DNA of 55,942 nt from Candidatus Binatus sp. (GCF_030646925.1 NZ_JAUSKL010000047.1:1-55942), one strand, 5' to 3'. Counted from the stretch's first letter, positions 1 through 7,774 are shown. A program made the numbers and translations. The notes: generated by a model not told the origin, from the sequence alone.

Positions 1-118
1 CCATCCGCGCAAGCGCCGTCAGCCAGGCGGCCAGTTCCAATTCGCGCGGCGAACTTTTTCCCCGTACAATCACCCGCCGCCCTGCCTGCGGCGTAATAGT
101 CGCGCTCGATTCGAGCAC
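1..118 (-). CDS. Partial unknown ORF running off the left edge
   Basis: A minus-strand frame is open from a stop near 150 to the window edge, with a possible GTG start at 118. The visible 39 codons have ordinary composition: an Arg/Val-rich stretch (GRRVIVRGKSSPRELE) then a helix (LELAAWLTALARM). I recognise no family. No ribosome binding site stands out before the GTG, so this may be a decayed fragment of an accessory gene rather than a true N-terminus. Confidence is low. Confidence 0.25.
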   Translation of the reverse strand, partial: MLESSATITPQAGRRVIVRGKSSPRELELAAWLTALARM

Positions 119-305
119 TGGATCCCAGCAGAGTGCCGAGAGCTAGGAAGACTAGAGTGTGACGTTTCGGAATTTTCGATTCTGTTCCTGAAAAGAAGAA
201 AAAGCCCGCATCCATATAGGGTTTTTGAACCGAGGACATAATCAAACAGAGTTTCTGCAGATTTCAAGAATTTGAGCTATATCATCTCGTCGAACCTGCA
301 AGGTT

Positions 306-342
306 GTCGAAATCATTAGAGTGCTCAGCGTCGAAATCATTA
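306..342. repeat. Short direct repeat in a gene-poor stretch
   Basis: The 13-mer gtcgaaatcatta occurs at 306-318 and 330-342, exactly 24 bp apart. The surrounding 119-457 stretch holds no gene I can support. It may be a scar of a mobile element end. Confidence 0.4.
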
Positions 343-457
343 AGAGACGTGCTCTAACAACTTCCACGAGCCTTCACTAGCAATCACCGCCGGCGTCCGC
401 TCGATCGCGCTCACGGCTTCTCCGATGGGCTTACTCGAAGGCCTAGGAGATTCGGGT

Positions 458-841
458 TTAAGACTTGGGAGGGGCAGCCGAAGGATTTAGCGATTGGATG
501 GCCGGCGTCAAAACTTCGCTGCATTTCGCTAGCGGCGGTTCGGATAGCAGCGTTCGGTACACTTCCTCGGTCATGCGCCGCGGTTTTGGTGGTACTGCAG
601 CTGGAGCTGCAAGAACGTTAGGATCCTGCGGACTTTCCTTCCTTACCCGGCGCAAAGCCCGCCTGAATCTGCCTTCTTGCTGACTCGGATACGTTAGCCC
701 CAAGCACCCCCGGCAACGAAAAGGTCCATTGAAGTAAAGCACCGCGACTCGCTGATTGCACCCCGGACAAAGAAGCCACGGGCGCTGTCCGCCGTAATTG
801 CAGGCACTGAACGCGAGTGCAACCGTATCATTAGCCAACAC
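458..841 (-). CDS. Zinc-ribbon protein, probably N-terminally short
   Basis: Small accessory protein with a CPGC...CRGC zinc ribbon: NYGGQRPWLLCPGCNQRV, then RCRGCLGLTYPSQQ. This recalls a widespread family of uncharacterised zinc-ribbon proteins of mobile regions (recognised by motif only). The C-terminal 60 residues are basic and Pro/Ala-rich. The GTG at 841 is the first good start, but the same frame stays open up to about 982 and reads as sensible protein, with two further cysteines around 926-943 (CSSEKCGKG). The true N-terminus may therefore lie upstream, or the gene has lost its start. Function unknown; nucleic-acid binding is a guess from the zinc ribbon. Confidence 0.55.
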   Translation of the reverse strand: MLANDTVALAFSACNYGGQRPWLLCPGCNQRVAVLYFNGPFRCRGCLGLTYPSQQEGRFRRALRRVRKESPQDPNVLAAPAAVPPKPRRMTEEVYRTLLSEPPLAKCSEVLTPAIQSLNPSAAPPKS

Positions 842-1050
842 GGCGGACCCGTCCTGCCCCTTGGTCGCGTAAATGAGCTCTATCTGCTGTGCCTGGACCT
901 TGACGTGTACCTCCGCTCCTTTGCCACATTTTTCCGACGAGCAGCGAAACGATTTGCCAGGCTTTACCAGTCCCTTTCGGTATCAGCTGCGGATGTCTAT
1001 CGACACGTAACCGTCGACTGTTTCCTTCGCCAAAGGGTTCGAGCGCCGTG

Positions 1051-1278
1051 TTAGGACTTCTTCATGCGACCTTCTTTCCAGCGCTTCTTCATCAGCTCGG
1101 AAAGGCGCTTCCTGCCGGCCGGCGTGAGCCCACGGCGCTTGGAGGTGCCGGCAGCTGCCTTTGAGGTCGCTATGCCGCTTCTGGTCGAAGTGCTCGGCCT
1201 CGAGTTGCTACCCTCCAAGGCCGTGATAGCTCGATCGAGCCGATCTCTTTCCTGCTTTAGTTCTCCGAAGGGTGCCAA
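1051..1278 (-). CDS. Small basic coiled-coil/AT-hook-like protein
   Basis: A 75-residue protein: an N-terminal amphipathic helix (ELKQERDRLDRAITALEG), a Ser/Thr/Ala linker, and a strongly basic tail (RRGLTPAGRKRLSELMKKRW). Short proteins of this layout are common in GC-rich soil bacteria and are presumed DNA-binding; this is family resemblance, not proof. It starts at a TTG that overlaps the end of the upstream membrane gene by 22 bp, so it may be co-transcribed with the toxin/immunity cassette. Confidence 0.5.
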   Translation of the reverse strand: MAPFGELKQERDRLDRAITALEGSNSRPSTSTRSGIATSKAAAGTSKRRGLTPAGRKRLSELMKKRWKEGRMKKS

Positions 1279-1652
1279 TGTCGGCTAAACCTTTTCCGTA
1301 GCCAAGAGCCGAATGCGAAGCCGAATCCAATCGCCGGTCCTAAAATTAGGCACTGGAAAGCGATCTCGATTGGATAGATATTTCTCTCAGTCTTGTCCAA
1401 TGCAACGTCGATTAACACACCGATAGCGACGCCCGCAAAGAAGAAACTATAGCTGAATCTCGACGCCCATTCAGAAAAAACTCCGACGGACGCTGCTAGG
1501 AGAAAGGGAATAAAGAACATAAATGCCAGCGGTAATGACGGTCCGAGCCCGTTGAAGTAGGTTGTTGGGATTCTGTAAAAGAGAGTCACCAACAATATAC
1601 CAAAGATCGTAACAGCCAACCCATCTGACAAAATTCCAACGATCCGCTTCAT
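1257..1652 (-). CDS. Membrane protein, putative immunity to the PLA2-like Rhs tip
   Basis: A 131-residue protein with about four hydrophobic segments and a basic C-terminus. The ATG at 1652 sits in an ATGA overlap with the stop of the phospholipase-like toxin ORF (TGA 1651-1649) and is preceded by GGAG at 8 nt, so the two genes look translationally coupled. In Rhs and other polymorphic toxin systems the gene directly after the toxin tip normally encodes the cognate immunity protein. A membrane immunity protein would suit a lipid-attacking toxin. No immunity family is recognised, so the role rests on position and coupling. Confidence 0.6.
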   Translation of the reverse strand: MKRIVGILSDGLAVTIFGILLVTLFYRIPTTYFNGLGPSLPLAFMFFIPFLLAASVGVFSEWASRFSYSFFFAGVAIGVLIDVALDKTERNIYPIEIAFQCLILGPAIGFGFAFGSWLRKRFSRHWHPSEN

Positions 1653-2431
1653 GGAATACTCCAACCGCCTATCATGCAGCCTACTGCAGCCGCATTACAT
1701 CCGGTACAGGCACCCCAAGGAATGATGAATTGCCAAGAAGAAGAGTTGCACTGGTTAGGTGTATAGCAATCGTCGTGCGCCTTGCAGCAAGCCAAGATTC
1801 CAGGCAATCCATTCATGGCGAGTCCGGGGAGCCCTCCAACACTGCACTTCTGGTCCTGCTCTTGGAATCCGGGTCTAACGTTACCGTTGCCGGTAGGCGG
1901 ATTTGAATTCTGGCCGTTCGGGTAGTTTCCTCCGCCCTGCATAGATGCAAGCTGCACCTTCCGTTGGCTCCAGACGTTCGCGTATACAATCCCCGCAACT
2001 AAGGGCGCCTGAATCGAGTGCGCTGGCTCATAGAGCTTGGGATTTACCCACGGAGTGCCACCAAATAGTTCGGATAGGTCCAAACCACCTGTTACCAAGA
2101 TGTCGACTGCCACCGCGACTAACAGTGCGCCAGTCAAAACACCACCACTGCCAAGATCTACAGCGACTAAGCTGGCCCAGAGAGATAAACCTCCGGCGGC
2201 CAGCCCGGCACCTGTTCCGATACCCGCATTTACTCCCGCTTGCTCTCCGCTGAGACCTCCGGATTCGGGAATACTTCCGCCTTGGCCGGCTAACCCCGGA
2301 CCACCTCCGCCACCGCTGCCACCAACCGCCGAGATGGGTCGCTGGAGGGTCGGGCTGTAGTAGCGGCCGGTCTGGCCACCACCACTTCCGCTGCCGCTGC
2401 CCGCACCAACCTCCGAAATGGGCGCGAAGCC
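1649..2431 (-). CDS. Orphan Rhs C-terminal cassette with phospholipase A2-like toxin tip
   Basis: The frame is open from 2431 (just after a TGA) to 1649 without a convincing start for its first 98 codons; a start at 2137 (residue 99) would omit the Rhs part. It begins with an Rhs-core remnant (RYYSPTLQRPIS, compare the canonical RYYDPxxGRFxS), followed by Gly-rich and hydrophobic segments and the shared linker GGLDLSELFGGTPWVNPKL. The last 70 residues form the variable tip. They carry CCKAHDDCY, the catalytic Cys-Cys-x-x-His-Asp signature of secreted phospholipase A2, followed by paired cysteines (QCNSSSW, CTGCN). The piece is typical of an orphan rhs-CT that serves as a recombination donor to a full-length rhs gene elsewhere; no such gene lies in this window. 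Whether it is translated by itself is unclear. Confidence 0.7.
   Translation of the reverse strand, partial: GFAPISEVGAGSGSGSGGGQTGRYYSPTLQRPISAVGGSGGGGGPGLAGQGGSIPESGGLSGEQAGVNAGIGTGAGLAAGGLSLWASLVAVDLGSGGVLTGALLVAVAVDILVTGGLDLSELFGGTPWVNPKLYEPAHSIQAPLVAGIVYANVWSQRKVQLASMQGGGNYPNGQNSNPPTGNGNVRPGFQEQDQKCSVGGLPGLAMNGLPGILACCKAHDDCYTPNQCNSSSWQFIIPWGACTGCNAAAVGCMIGGWSIP
1985..2370. repeat. Rhs-CT cassette repeat, copy 2
   Basis: Homologous to 3385-3770. The best-conserved blocks are the segment encoding YYSPTLQRPISAVG (about 2325-2362) and the segment encoding ELFGGTPW-VNPKLYEPAH (about 1995-2085). The repeats could support recombination between toxin cassettes. Confidence 0.75.
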
Positions 2432-2440
2432 TCACGAAAG

Positions 2441-3016
2441 TTAGGTCACTCGGCTAGGCGCAGTTGTATCACCGATGATGGAACGGGGCGGTACTGCCTT
2501 CCCTTTCAAATACCAAGCAACGATAAGACCCTCGACCGCACCCGCGAGCGTGCCCGAGAGCGCGAAATATGGAACAAAGGAATAGTCTCGCACCGGGGGA
2601 CCTTCAGGGAGGACTGTGATCAGCGAATACAGAAGAATGAAACCGGCTCCGGCTACCCCTCCCGCCAATACTGCGACCATTGAGAGCTTCGCGAACGACA
2701 GTCTAGCTGCAACTGAACTGCCCTGTGCGAGCATCCACGCCAACGCTCCTATGAAGGCTGCCCATGGACCCATGGCTACCAACGCAAGTGGGAAGTAGAT
2801 CACCGCAGCCATCATGAAGCGCAACCACAATGCAGGTTCGATGGTATGCGCGCCCGAGGTGCTGACCCAAAAGAGAAGTGCGAGTTCCCCGGCAAGCGGC
2901 ACAAGAAGCGATGACACGATCGCGACTCGCCAGGAGATCCGACGAATCAGAACAATAACCATCAAACCGGCTAGCGGCAAAAGAAGCGCGAAGTAGTGAA
3001 TCGGTGATGCAGGCAT
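2441..3016 (-). CDS. Polytopic membrane protein, putative immunity to the Cys-rich Rhs tip
   Basis: A 191-residue protein with five to six hydrophobic segments (for example PIHYFALLLPLAGLMVIVLI, then AIVSSLLVPLAGELALLFWV). The ATG at 3016 is preceded by GAGGAAA, the best ribosome site nearby, so I choose it over the upstream start at 3034. It lies 22 bp after the stop of the Cys-rich toxin tip and just before the second Rhs cassette, the slot expected for an immunity gene. It shows no obvious sequence similarity to the other membrane protein of the array. Function is inferred only from context. Confidence 0.55.
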   Translation of the reverse strand: MPASPIHYFALLLPLAGLMVIVLIRRISWRVAIVSSLLVPLAGELALLFWVSTSGAHTIEPALWLRFMMAAVIYFPLALVAMGPWAAFIGALAWMLAQGSSVAARLSFAKLSMVAVLAGGVAGAGFILLYSLITVLPEGPPVRDYSFVPYFALSGTLAGAVEGLIVAWYLKGKAVPPRSIIGDTTAPSRVT

Positions 3017-3038
3017 AGTTTCCTCGATAATCACCAGC

Positions 3039-3434
3039 TTACGGTAGAATCAATTGTCTGCACGAGGGAATAGTAAAAGGAGTGAGCGGATTCTGTCCAC
3101 AACGCTGATAGCACTGTTGATGCCCTATCGCTCGATATTGCTGCACAGACGCCGACCCGAAGTATCTGTTCTCAAAACCGAGGAGACATCCGCGAACGCA
3201 GTTGGCCGTCGGATTGTCACCAAAGTCTCTGCAGCATGGTCCCGCGGCGCAGGCATACGAATCGGCCGGGGTTGCGGAACATTCAGCGTCGTATTGTGAA
3301 CATGCGCTAGGCGGAGCGCCGTTGGCCGCTACCAGCTGCGCCTTCCCTTGGCTCCAGACGTTCGCTCTCACACTTCCCGCGACTAGAGGCGCCTGAATCG
3401 GATGCGCCGGCTCATAGAGCTTAGGATTCACCAT
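3039..3434 (-). CDS. Cys-rich Rhs toxin tip (frameshifted from its Rhs core)
   Basis: 131 residues starting with the shared linker VNPKLYEPAHPIQAPLVAG, then a tip that differs from the other cassette: about ten cysteines (ECSATPADSYACAAGPCC, NCVRGCLLGFENRY, GHQQCYQRC). The HxxCYxxC arrangement is typical of small disulphide-rich secreted domains, but I cannot name the activity. Compared with the other copy, one G is missing at the TGG-GTA junction, so the Rhs core ends in TGA at 3428. The same sequence creates an ATG at 3434 overlapping that stop (ATGGTGA), so the tip could be translated on its own by reinitiation. Confidence 0.6.
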   Translation of the reverse strand: MVNPKLYEPAHPIQAPLVAGSVRANVWSQGKAQLVAANGAPPSACSQYDAECSATPADSYACAAGPCCRDFGDNPTANCVRGCLLGFENRYFGSASVQQYRAIGHQQCYQRCGQNPLTPFTIPSCRQLILP

Positions 3435-3770
3435 GGAGTGCCGCCAAAGAGTTCGGATAGGTCCAGTCCACCCGTGACCAATACATCGACTATGATCGCC
3501 ACGCCTACTGCACCAAGGATCGCAGGGGTCAGAAGACCGCCGCTTGCCACATCTACCGCCCCCATAGACCAGATAAACGATCCCGCACCAACAGCTACTC
3601 CGGCTCCGCTTCCGATCACCGTATTCATAACAGCTTGATCTCCGCTGAGGCCACCGGACCCAGGTATAGCTCCGCCTTGGCCGGCCAACCCCGGACCACC
3701 TCCGCCACTGCTGCCCGCACCAACCGCCGAGATGGGTCGCTGGAGGGTCGGGCTGTAGTAGCTGCTGCCG
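3385..3770. repeat. Rhs-CT cassette repeat, copy 1
   Basis: Homologous to 1985-2370. The blocks encoding YYSPTLQRPISAVGAG and DLSELFGGTPW are almost identical at the nucleotide level, while the middle and the downstream tips diverge. This is the modular pattern of rhs-CT displacement. Confidence 0.75.
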
Positions 3771-3829
3771 TAATAGAGGCCGTCCGCGTCTTGCTCCAAC
3801 CCTTGAAATAGAAACGGATCGCGAAACAG
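3428..3829 (-). pseudogene. Rhs core C-terminal fragment of orphan cassette 1
   Basis: The frame opens right after a TAA at 3832-3830 and reads DPFLFQGLEQDADGLYYG, then SYYSPTLQRPISAVG. This is the end of an Rhs repeat-associated core (canonical NPFxFxGxxxDxxxGLYYYxxRYYDPxxGRF). A Gly-rich stretch and two hydrophobic segments follow, as expected for the transmembrane/linker region before a CT tip. The frame stops at 3428 because of a 1-base loss relative to the sister copy. The first good start is a TTG at 3799. There is no N-terminal Rhs barrel in the window, so this is an orphan fragment. Confidence 0.65.
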
Positions 3830-3835
3830 TTAGGA

Positions 3836-4912
3836 CTAGTTCACGCGTCCGATTGCTGGAGCAGTTCTCTCGTCTTTTGGTCCTGCGCCTTTAACGGGTA
3901 TGGGAAGCAAGAACTTGACCCTTGGAAGTTTTCTGCCTTCGCCAGTCCAATACAGATGCGAATGTGCACGTCGGATATGGGGTCGTAGGTTTCGCCCGCT
4001 CCCTCCGTCGGATTTATGCTGCTGCTCGATTTCCCAGCGCTCGATAGTTTGCTGGAACTGACGACCTACGGTCCGCGCATCGGGTTCTCGAAGATCGCGC
4101 CAGCGTTCTGGGTCTTTCTTGCGGATCGACTCTTTGACGGCTGGCTTGGATCCGGGGTGAACGACCCGGACGGTATCCGGCTCGCCACCGAGATATAGCA
4201 GCGTCGTTATAGCCAGCCGGAGATAAGGGTCTTCACGCATAACTTGCACGACTGCGCTTCTGCCGGCCTCAGTAGATCGGATCTCGATAGATTTTAGGTA
4301 TGCTTGGAAGCATTCGCCTAGTGTCGCTCCGGTGAGGCGAAGAGTTCCAAACTGTATCCAAGCGGGGGCCACCGCTGCTTCCAGAAAGTTAAATCTCATC
4401 TCCAATGCGTTTTTTCCGTCATCGCCTGTCTCAATGTCGTACCGTATACCAACCGCTGTAGGCCTGTCTGAATCGGCTGCTTTGGGGAACACGAGAACAG
4501 GGAAGCGCGAAGGCAGACGCAGTGCAGCGAGAGGTGTTTGCTCTGGCCAAGGTGTATTTGAGAGACACTGCGCCAATGCTGGTTCGATAGAATAGACGGG
4601 TTTCGACTCTCGCCAGCCAGCCCAACAAACCAGCGAGTAGATATTGACCTTGTGCGTACACAAACTCTCCGGGTCTTTAGGGTCGAAATCGCTCGCCATC
4701 ACTACGGAAGCTGCGGCACCAGTGTACAGAGTTATTTCGGGTGGGATTTCGTCGATTCCCATCTGTTCTGCGGCTTCGTCTTGTATCGAGAGAGCCTGAT
4801 CAATCGCAGCGTTCATTCTTCTGCGGTATTGTCGCCACGCACCTTCGAGCATTTCGCTGGCTGCGCGTGCTCTACTGGATTCACTCCCGATGGATTCAAA
4901 TTCAACAGCCAC
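3836..4912 (-). CDS. AcrVA2-like family protein
   Basis: A 358-residue soluble protein. The C-terminal 50 residues (LRPHIRRAHSHLYWTG, then a basic strand ending in LLPIPVKG) match the signature I know from the AcrVA2-like family (RPHIRRAHwH...WLPPIPV). The preceding YSIEPALAQCL, RLPSRFPVLVF and TLLYLGGE segments follow that family's order as well. AcrVA2 of Moraxella phages/elements blocks Cas12a biogenesis, but most relatives sit on mobile elements beside no known Cas12a and their role is unknown. No CRISPR or cas gene is visible in the window. It ends just upstream of the first Rhs fragment on the same strand. The family call is from memory of motifs. Confidence 0.55.
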   Translation of the reverse strand: MAVEFESIGSESSRARAASEMLEGAWRQYRRRMNAAIDQALSIQDEAAEQMGIDEIPPEITLYTGAAASVVMASDFDPKDPESLCTHKVNIYSLVCWAGWRESKPVYSIEPALAQCLSNTPWPEQTPLAALRLPSRFPVLVFPKAADSDRPTAVGIRYDIETGDDGKNALEMRFNFLEAAVAPAWIQFGTLRLTGATLGECFQAYLKSIEIRSTEAGRSAVVQVMREDPYLRLAITTLLYLGGEPDTVRVVHPGSKPAVKESIRKKDPERWRDLREPDARTVGRQFQQTIERWEIEQQHKSDGGSGRNLRPHIRRAHSHLYWTGEGRKLPRVKFLLPIPVKGAGPKDERTAPAIGRVN

Positions 4913-4963
4913 TTGCTTCCTCCATCTGCCCTACCGCCGTTTGTCCGTTGGCCGCACACGCTC

Positions 4964-5075
4964 CTAAACGATTCTATCGAATGCGGAGCGCGAGGCGAGA
5001 GCCTCGCCGATTTTCCCGAACAGTGAGTTAGCAGACTGCCGCGCGACCGACAAACGTCGAGCAAGCGTGGGCACC
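4964..5075 (-). pseudogene. Possible winged-helix remnant next to the broken tRNA
   Basis: The short minus-strand reading FSVPTLARRLSVARQSANSL looks like a helix-turn-helix of the kind found at the C-terminus of Fic-type or regulator proteins (ALARRLGVSRxTAN). It has no start of its own; the open frame runs back into tRNA-Ser sequence. The rest of 4913-5117 shows nothing else I can support. Confidence 0.25.
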
Positions 5076-5142
5076 GAAAATGTGTCTTTTTGTGTCTGAG
5101 CCGAGCAAACCGAGACGATGCCGTTACAACCCCCCGGCCACC

Positions 5143-5182
5143 TTAGCAATCTGGTGCCTTTCGACCACTCGGCCACCTCTCC
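5143..5182 (-). pseudogene. tRNA-Ser(GCT) 5' fragment
   Basis: The minus strand reads the acceptor 5' strand GGAGAGG, the D-arm GCCGAGTGGTCGAAAGGC, the anticodon 5' stem CCAGA and the loop TTGCTAA with anticodon GCT. This is a good tRNA-Ser up to the anticodon loop. After it the stem partner is wrong (GGTGG instead of TCTGG), there is no T-arm GGTTCGAATCC, and no CCTCTCC closes the acceptor within the next 100 nt. I read it as a tRNA broken at the anticodon loop, a known crossover place for integrases. Confidence 0.6.
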
Positions 5183-5328
5183 GCTTGAGAAATCAATAAG
5201 TACGCAATTATCGTCAGGTTTCCAGCTCCGCGTTATCGGAATGAGCGAAATCCGATGGCTCGTTGGCGTACGCTCTCGGGTTCGAGTACAGCGTGGAGGT
5301 ACCGATCGGGTGTTGTAGTACCGCGAGG

Positions 5329-5583
5329 TCAGCGCCGATTCTTAAGTGCGCCCTTCAAGCGGTTGGCCACCTCGGAAATATCCGGCTGACGTCGTCCGGC
5401 TCGGGGAGCCTTCGGACCCTCGTTTTCTGGATTCAAATCGCCGCGAACGAGGCTTGCAACGCGCTCCCAAGCTTCCGGGGTCAGCGGACGAGAACTTCTG
5501 AGTTCGACCAACTCCTTCTGAACTCCGGGAATGGTAAGCAGGAGCCGGATTGCGGCCAGATCGCCTTTGGCGATTCGCGACAT
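5329..5583 (-). CDS. Small helical hypothetical protein
   Basis: An 84-residue ORF with two helical blocks (LAAIRLLLTIPGVQKELVEL and PLTPEAWERVASLVRGDL) and a basic tail. Codon usage and composition are protein-like, but I recognise no family and no neighbour explains it. It lies in the sparse end of the island. Confidence 0.35.
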   Translation of the reverse strand: MSRIAKGDLAAIRLLLTIPGVQKELVELRSSRPLTPEAWERVASLVRGDLNPENEGPKAPRAGRRQPDISEVANRLKGALKNRR

Positions 5584-6082
5584 TGCCGATCTAGATGTTG
5601 TTGCTCACCGTGGTGGGATTGTATTGGGCCATTTGACACAGCATCGCGCGCAGCAGAGCATGGCGGCGCCACCTCGGGAACCGCTGCAAAGAGATTCCAA
5701 CCGCCCTTCCTGTTCGTTCCTACAAAAGCGGAAGTTCGATCCCTTCGTGTTCCGGTTCCCTGTCGTGCTCGACCGGTGCCGATCAACTTGTCATAGTGGC
5801 GTAGCCGCGGGGGATAACGCATTGGAGATTGTCGCGAGTCACTGATGCCGGTACGCGGATGCACGGTCGGGAGGCCGTCTGACGCCATGACCAAGGCCGA
5901 ATTGATTGAAGCGTTGTCGAACTAAACATTCTCGGATCCGACAGAGGTAAATTTAAGATTTTCCAGGCTATATTGCGCAAGGTTTGTTGGAACCCGCCCC
6001 GCTGCCGCTGACTAAAGATCAGCAGCACGGGATGCGCCTCCAGTAACGGTTCGTGGAGAGGCCCAGAAGAAGAGCATGCAGC
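5584..6082. other. About 500 bp without a supportable gene
   Basis: Both strands carry only overlapping open frames of unnatural composition (Arg/Pro/Ser-rich). I see no motif, RNA gene or clear repeat. It is probably decayed island DNA. Confidence 0.5.
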
Positions 6083-6640
6083 TTATAGCTCGAAAGCGAC
6101 AACATCCAACATCAAATGAGCGAGGATACAGGCCAGCAAGCTGCGCCGCCAAAAATAAAGAATCACAAAAGGCAGAAGTGCAGGCAATTTGATCAACATG
6201 CCGTGTATACCCCAAATCGGTGCGTGAACCACCACGTTCATGGCTAGTGGGACAGCGATTGCCAAAGTTGTGCTCTGGGTCGATTCCTGGATTCGCTCGA
6301 TCGCGTAACCGCGGTAGCCTATTTCCTCAGCGACAGCGTTGGCGATCAGGCCCGCTACGTCCAACCATTTTGGACGCAACGACGCATACAATACGCTGCC
6401 TGCCTTCAATTCAGCCATTACAACCGGCATCGAGGACGCGATTCTCAAAAGTTGGTGATCGAGTTGTAAACACACCAGAATAATTGCGAACGTAGCCAAT
6501 ATGTCTGCTACGGAAATACCGCGAATGCCTATCGAGGTAAGAGAACGCCGTTCCCAATAGACAACGATCGCGGGTATAGCAGTAATCACTACTAGCTTGG
6601 AGGCCAAACCAACAGATTCCCAAGCTGCGATCCACGACAT
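6083..6640 (-). CDS. CPBP (CAAX/Abi) family intramembrane protease
   Basis: About 185 residues, largely hydrophobic. It carries the glutamic-type protease motifs of the CPBP/Rce1 family: EEIGYRGY (EExxxR), a helix with a conserved His (NVVVHAPIW), and HLMLD near the C-terminus (HxxxD). Members act in the membrane as CAAX-type endoproteases or bacteriocin self-immunity proteins. The ATG at 6640 (MSWIAAWESVG) is a plausible start, although the frame stays open upstream through 6.7 kb into antisense of the DUF1329 gene. That suggests its original 5' end was lost or replaced at the junction. It is short for the family. Confidence 0.65.
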   Translation of the reverse strand: MSWIAAWESVGLASKLVVITAIPAIVVYWERRSLTSIGIRGISVADILATFAIILVCLQLDHQLLRIASSMPVVMAELKAGSVLYASLRPKWLDVAGLIANAVAEEIGYRGYAIERIQESTQSTTLAIAVPLAMNVVVHAPIWGIHGMLIKLPALLPFVILYFWRRSLLACILAHLMLDVVAFEL

Positions 6641-6667
6641 CCCCCACCCTATCCTGAGAAGATCTAA

Positions 6668-7774
6668 AAAAGGCTCCCGGTAAGGCGGTATCGGCAGTAC
6701 AAGGATGCGACCGAGAAATACTCCTCGCAGGTTCGATTGACCTCCGATCGCCGTAGCCTGCTCGGTTACGTGGCGGGCCAGCCGTTCCCGCTCATCGACG
6801 CCAACGATCGCGACGTCGGTGTCAAGGTCATCTGGAACAACGTGTTTCGCCCGATCACCAGTGACGACTACGATCTCCGGTTCTATGATTGCGACACGGA
6901 GTATCAGAAAAAGGGCCCGCAGACCTCCCAGATCGAGTACTTTCAGATCGGTCACTATGCCGGCTACGACCTCGTCGGTCGCACCGAAGTCGAACCGTTG
7001 CCAACCGATCCGGATTTCAAGAAAACCGGACGTTTGTGGCTGTTCGCCCTCTATCCGGTGCTCGCACCGCAGGAGCTTCATGGCATTGGATTCGTCCGCT
7101 GGCGTTACGCCGATCCGTCGAAGGGCGATGACACCTGGTCGCTCAACGCCGGCTCGCGCCGCGTCCGCCGCATCGACGAATCGATCCTGAGCTCCGCCGT
7201 TACCTCGGGAACTGCGGCGTTCTCGTGGGATCCCGATCATTACTCCGGCTTCAACGCCAAGACCGAGGAGTACGACTATAAATTCGTTGGCGAAAAGAAC
7301 ATGCTCGGCAGCATGCATGCAGCGCATTCGCCCGAGGTCCGCTGCGCCACCGACGGCGGCGCCAGCGCTTGCCCCGAGAACTGGGAAATGCGCCACCTGT
7401 ACGTGCTCGAGGTTACGCCGCGCCCGGGACACATCAATGCCATCGATTCGCGCAGCATGATCTACTTGGACGCCGAAATGTGGTTCGAGCCGTACATCGA
7501 CACCTATGATCGAAGCGGCAAACTATTCCGTTCGCACATCTACTGGCTCGCTTATCGCGATCGCCCAGTGCCCGATGCCCGCGTTGCCATCTATCCCTTC
7601 AAGCGCGGGTTCGTCGTTGCTGCGGTCTCGACCGACGTTCAGTCCGGTCAAGCCACGATGTGCTACCTGCCGGGCATCGAAACGCCGGAGAAGGAGTGCT
7701 GGTACATCAATATGGGCGCGGTGGATCGGCCGTTCTTCACCACCGACGCGATGGTCCGCGCGGCGGCGATGTAA
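6668..7774 (+). pseudogene. DUF1329 protein, 5'-truncated
   Basis: The frame opens after a TAA at 6665 and reads YRQYKDATEKYSSQVRL, then GYVAGQPFPLID, WNNVFRP, DPDHYSGF and the characteristic C-terminus. This is a DUF1329 protein (family about 450 residues, normally exported and often beside lipid or hydrocarbon transport genes). Here the signal peptide and roughly 70-100 residues are missing. No ATG or GTG is near the front; a TTG at 6737 could start a shortened product. The break coincides with the end of the CPBP gene on the other strand, so the island seems to have recombined into or deleted part of this gene. The C-terminal part is intact. Confidence 0.75.

Noticed and set aside
458-5182. 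CRISPR array or cas genes near the AcrVA2-like gene
   Set aside because: I looked for regularly spaced repeats and Cas motifs and saw none; the only repeats are the two Rhs cassettes.
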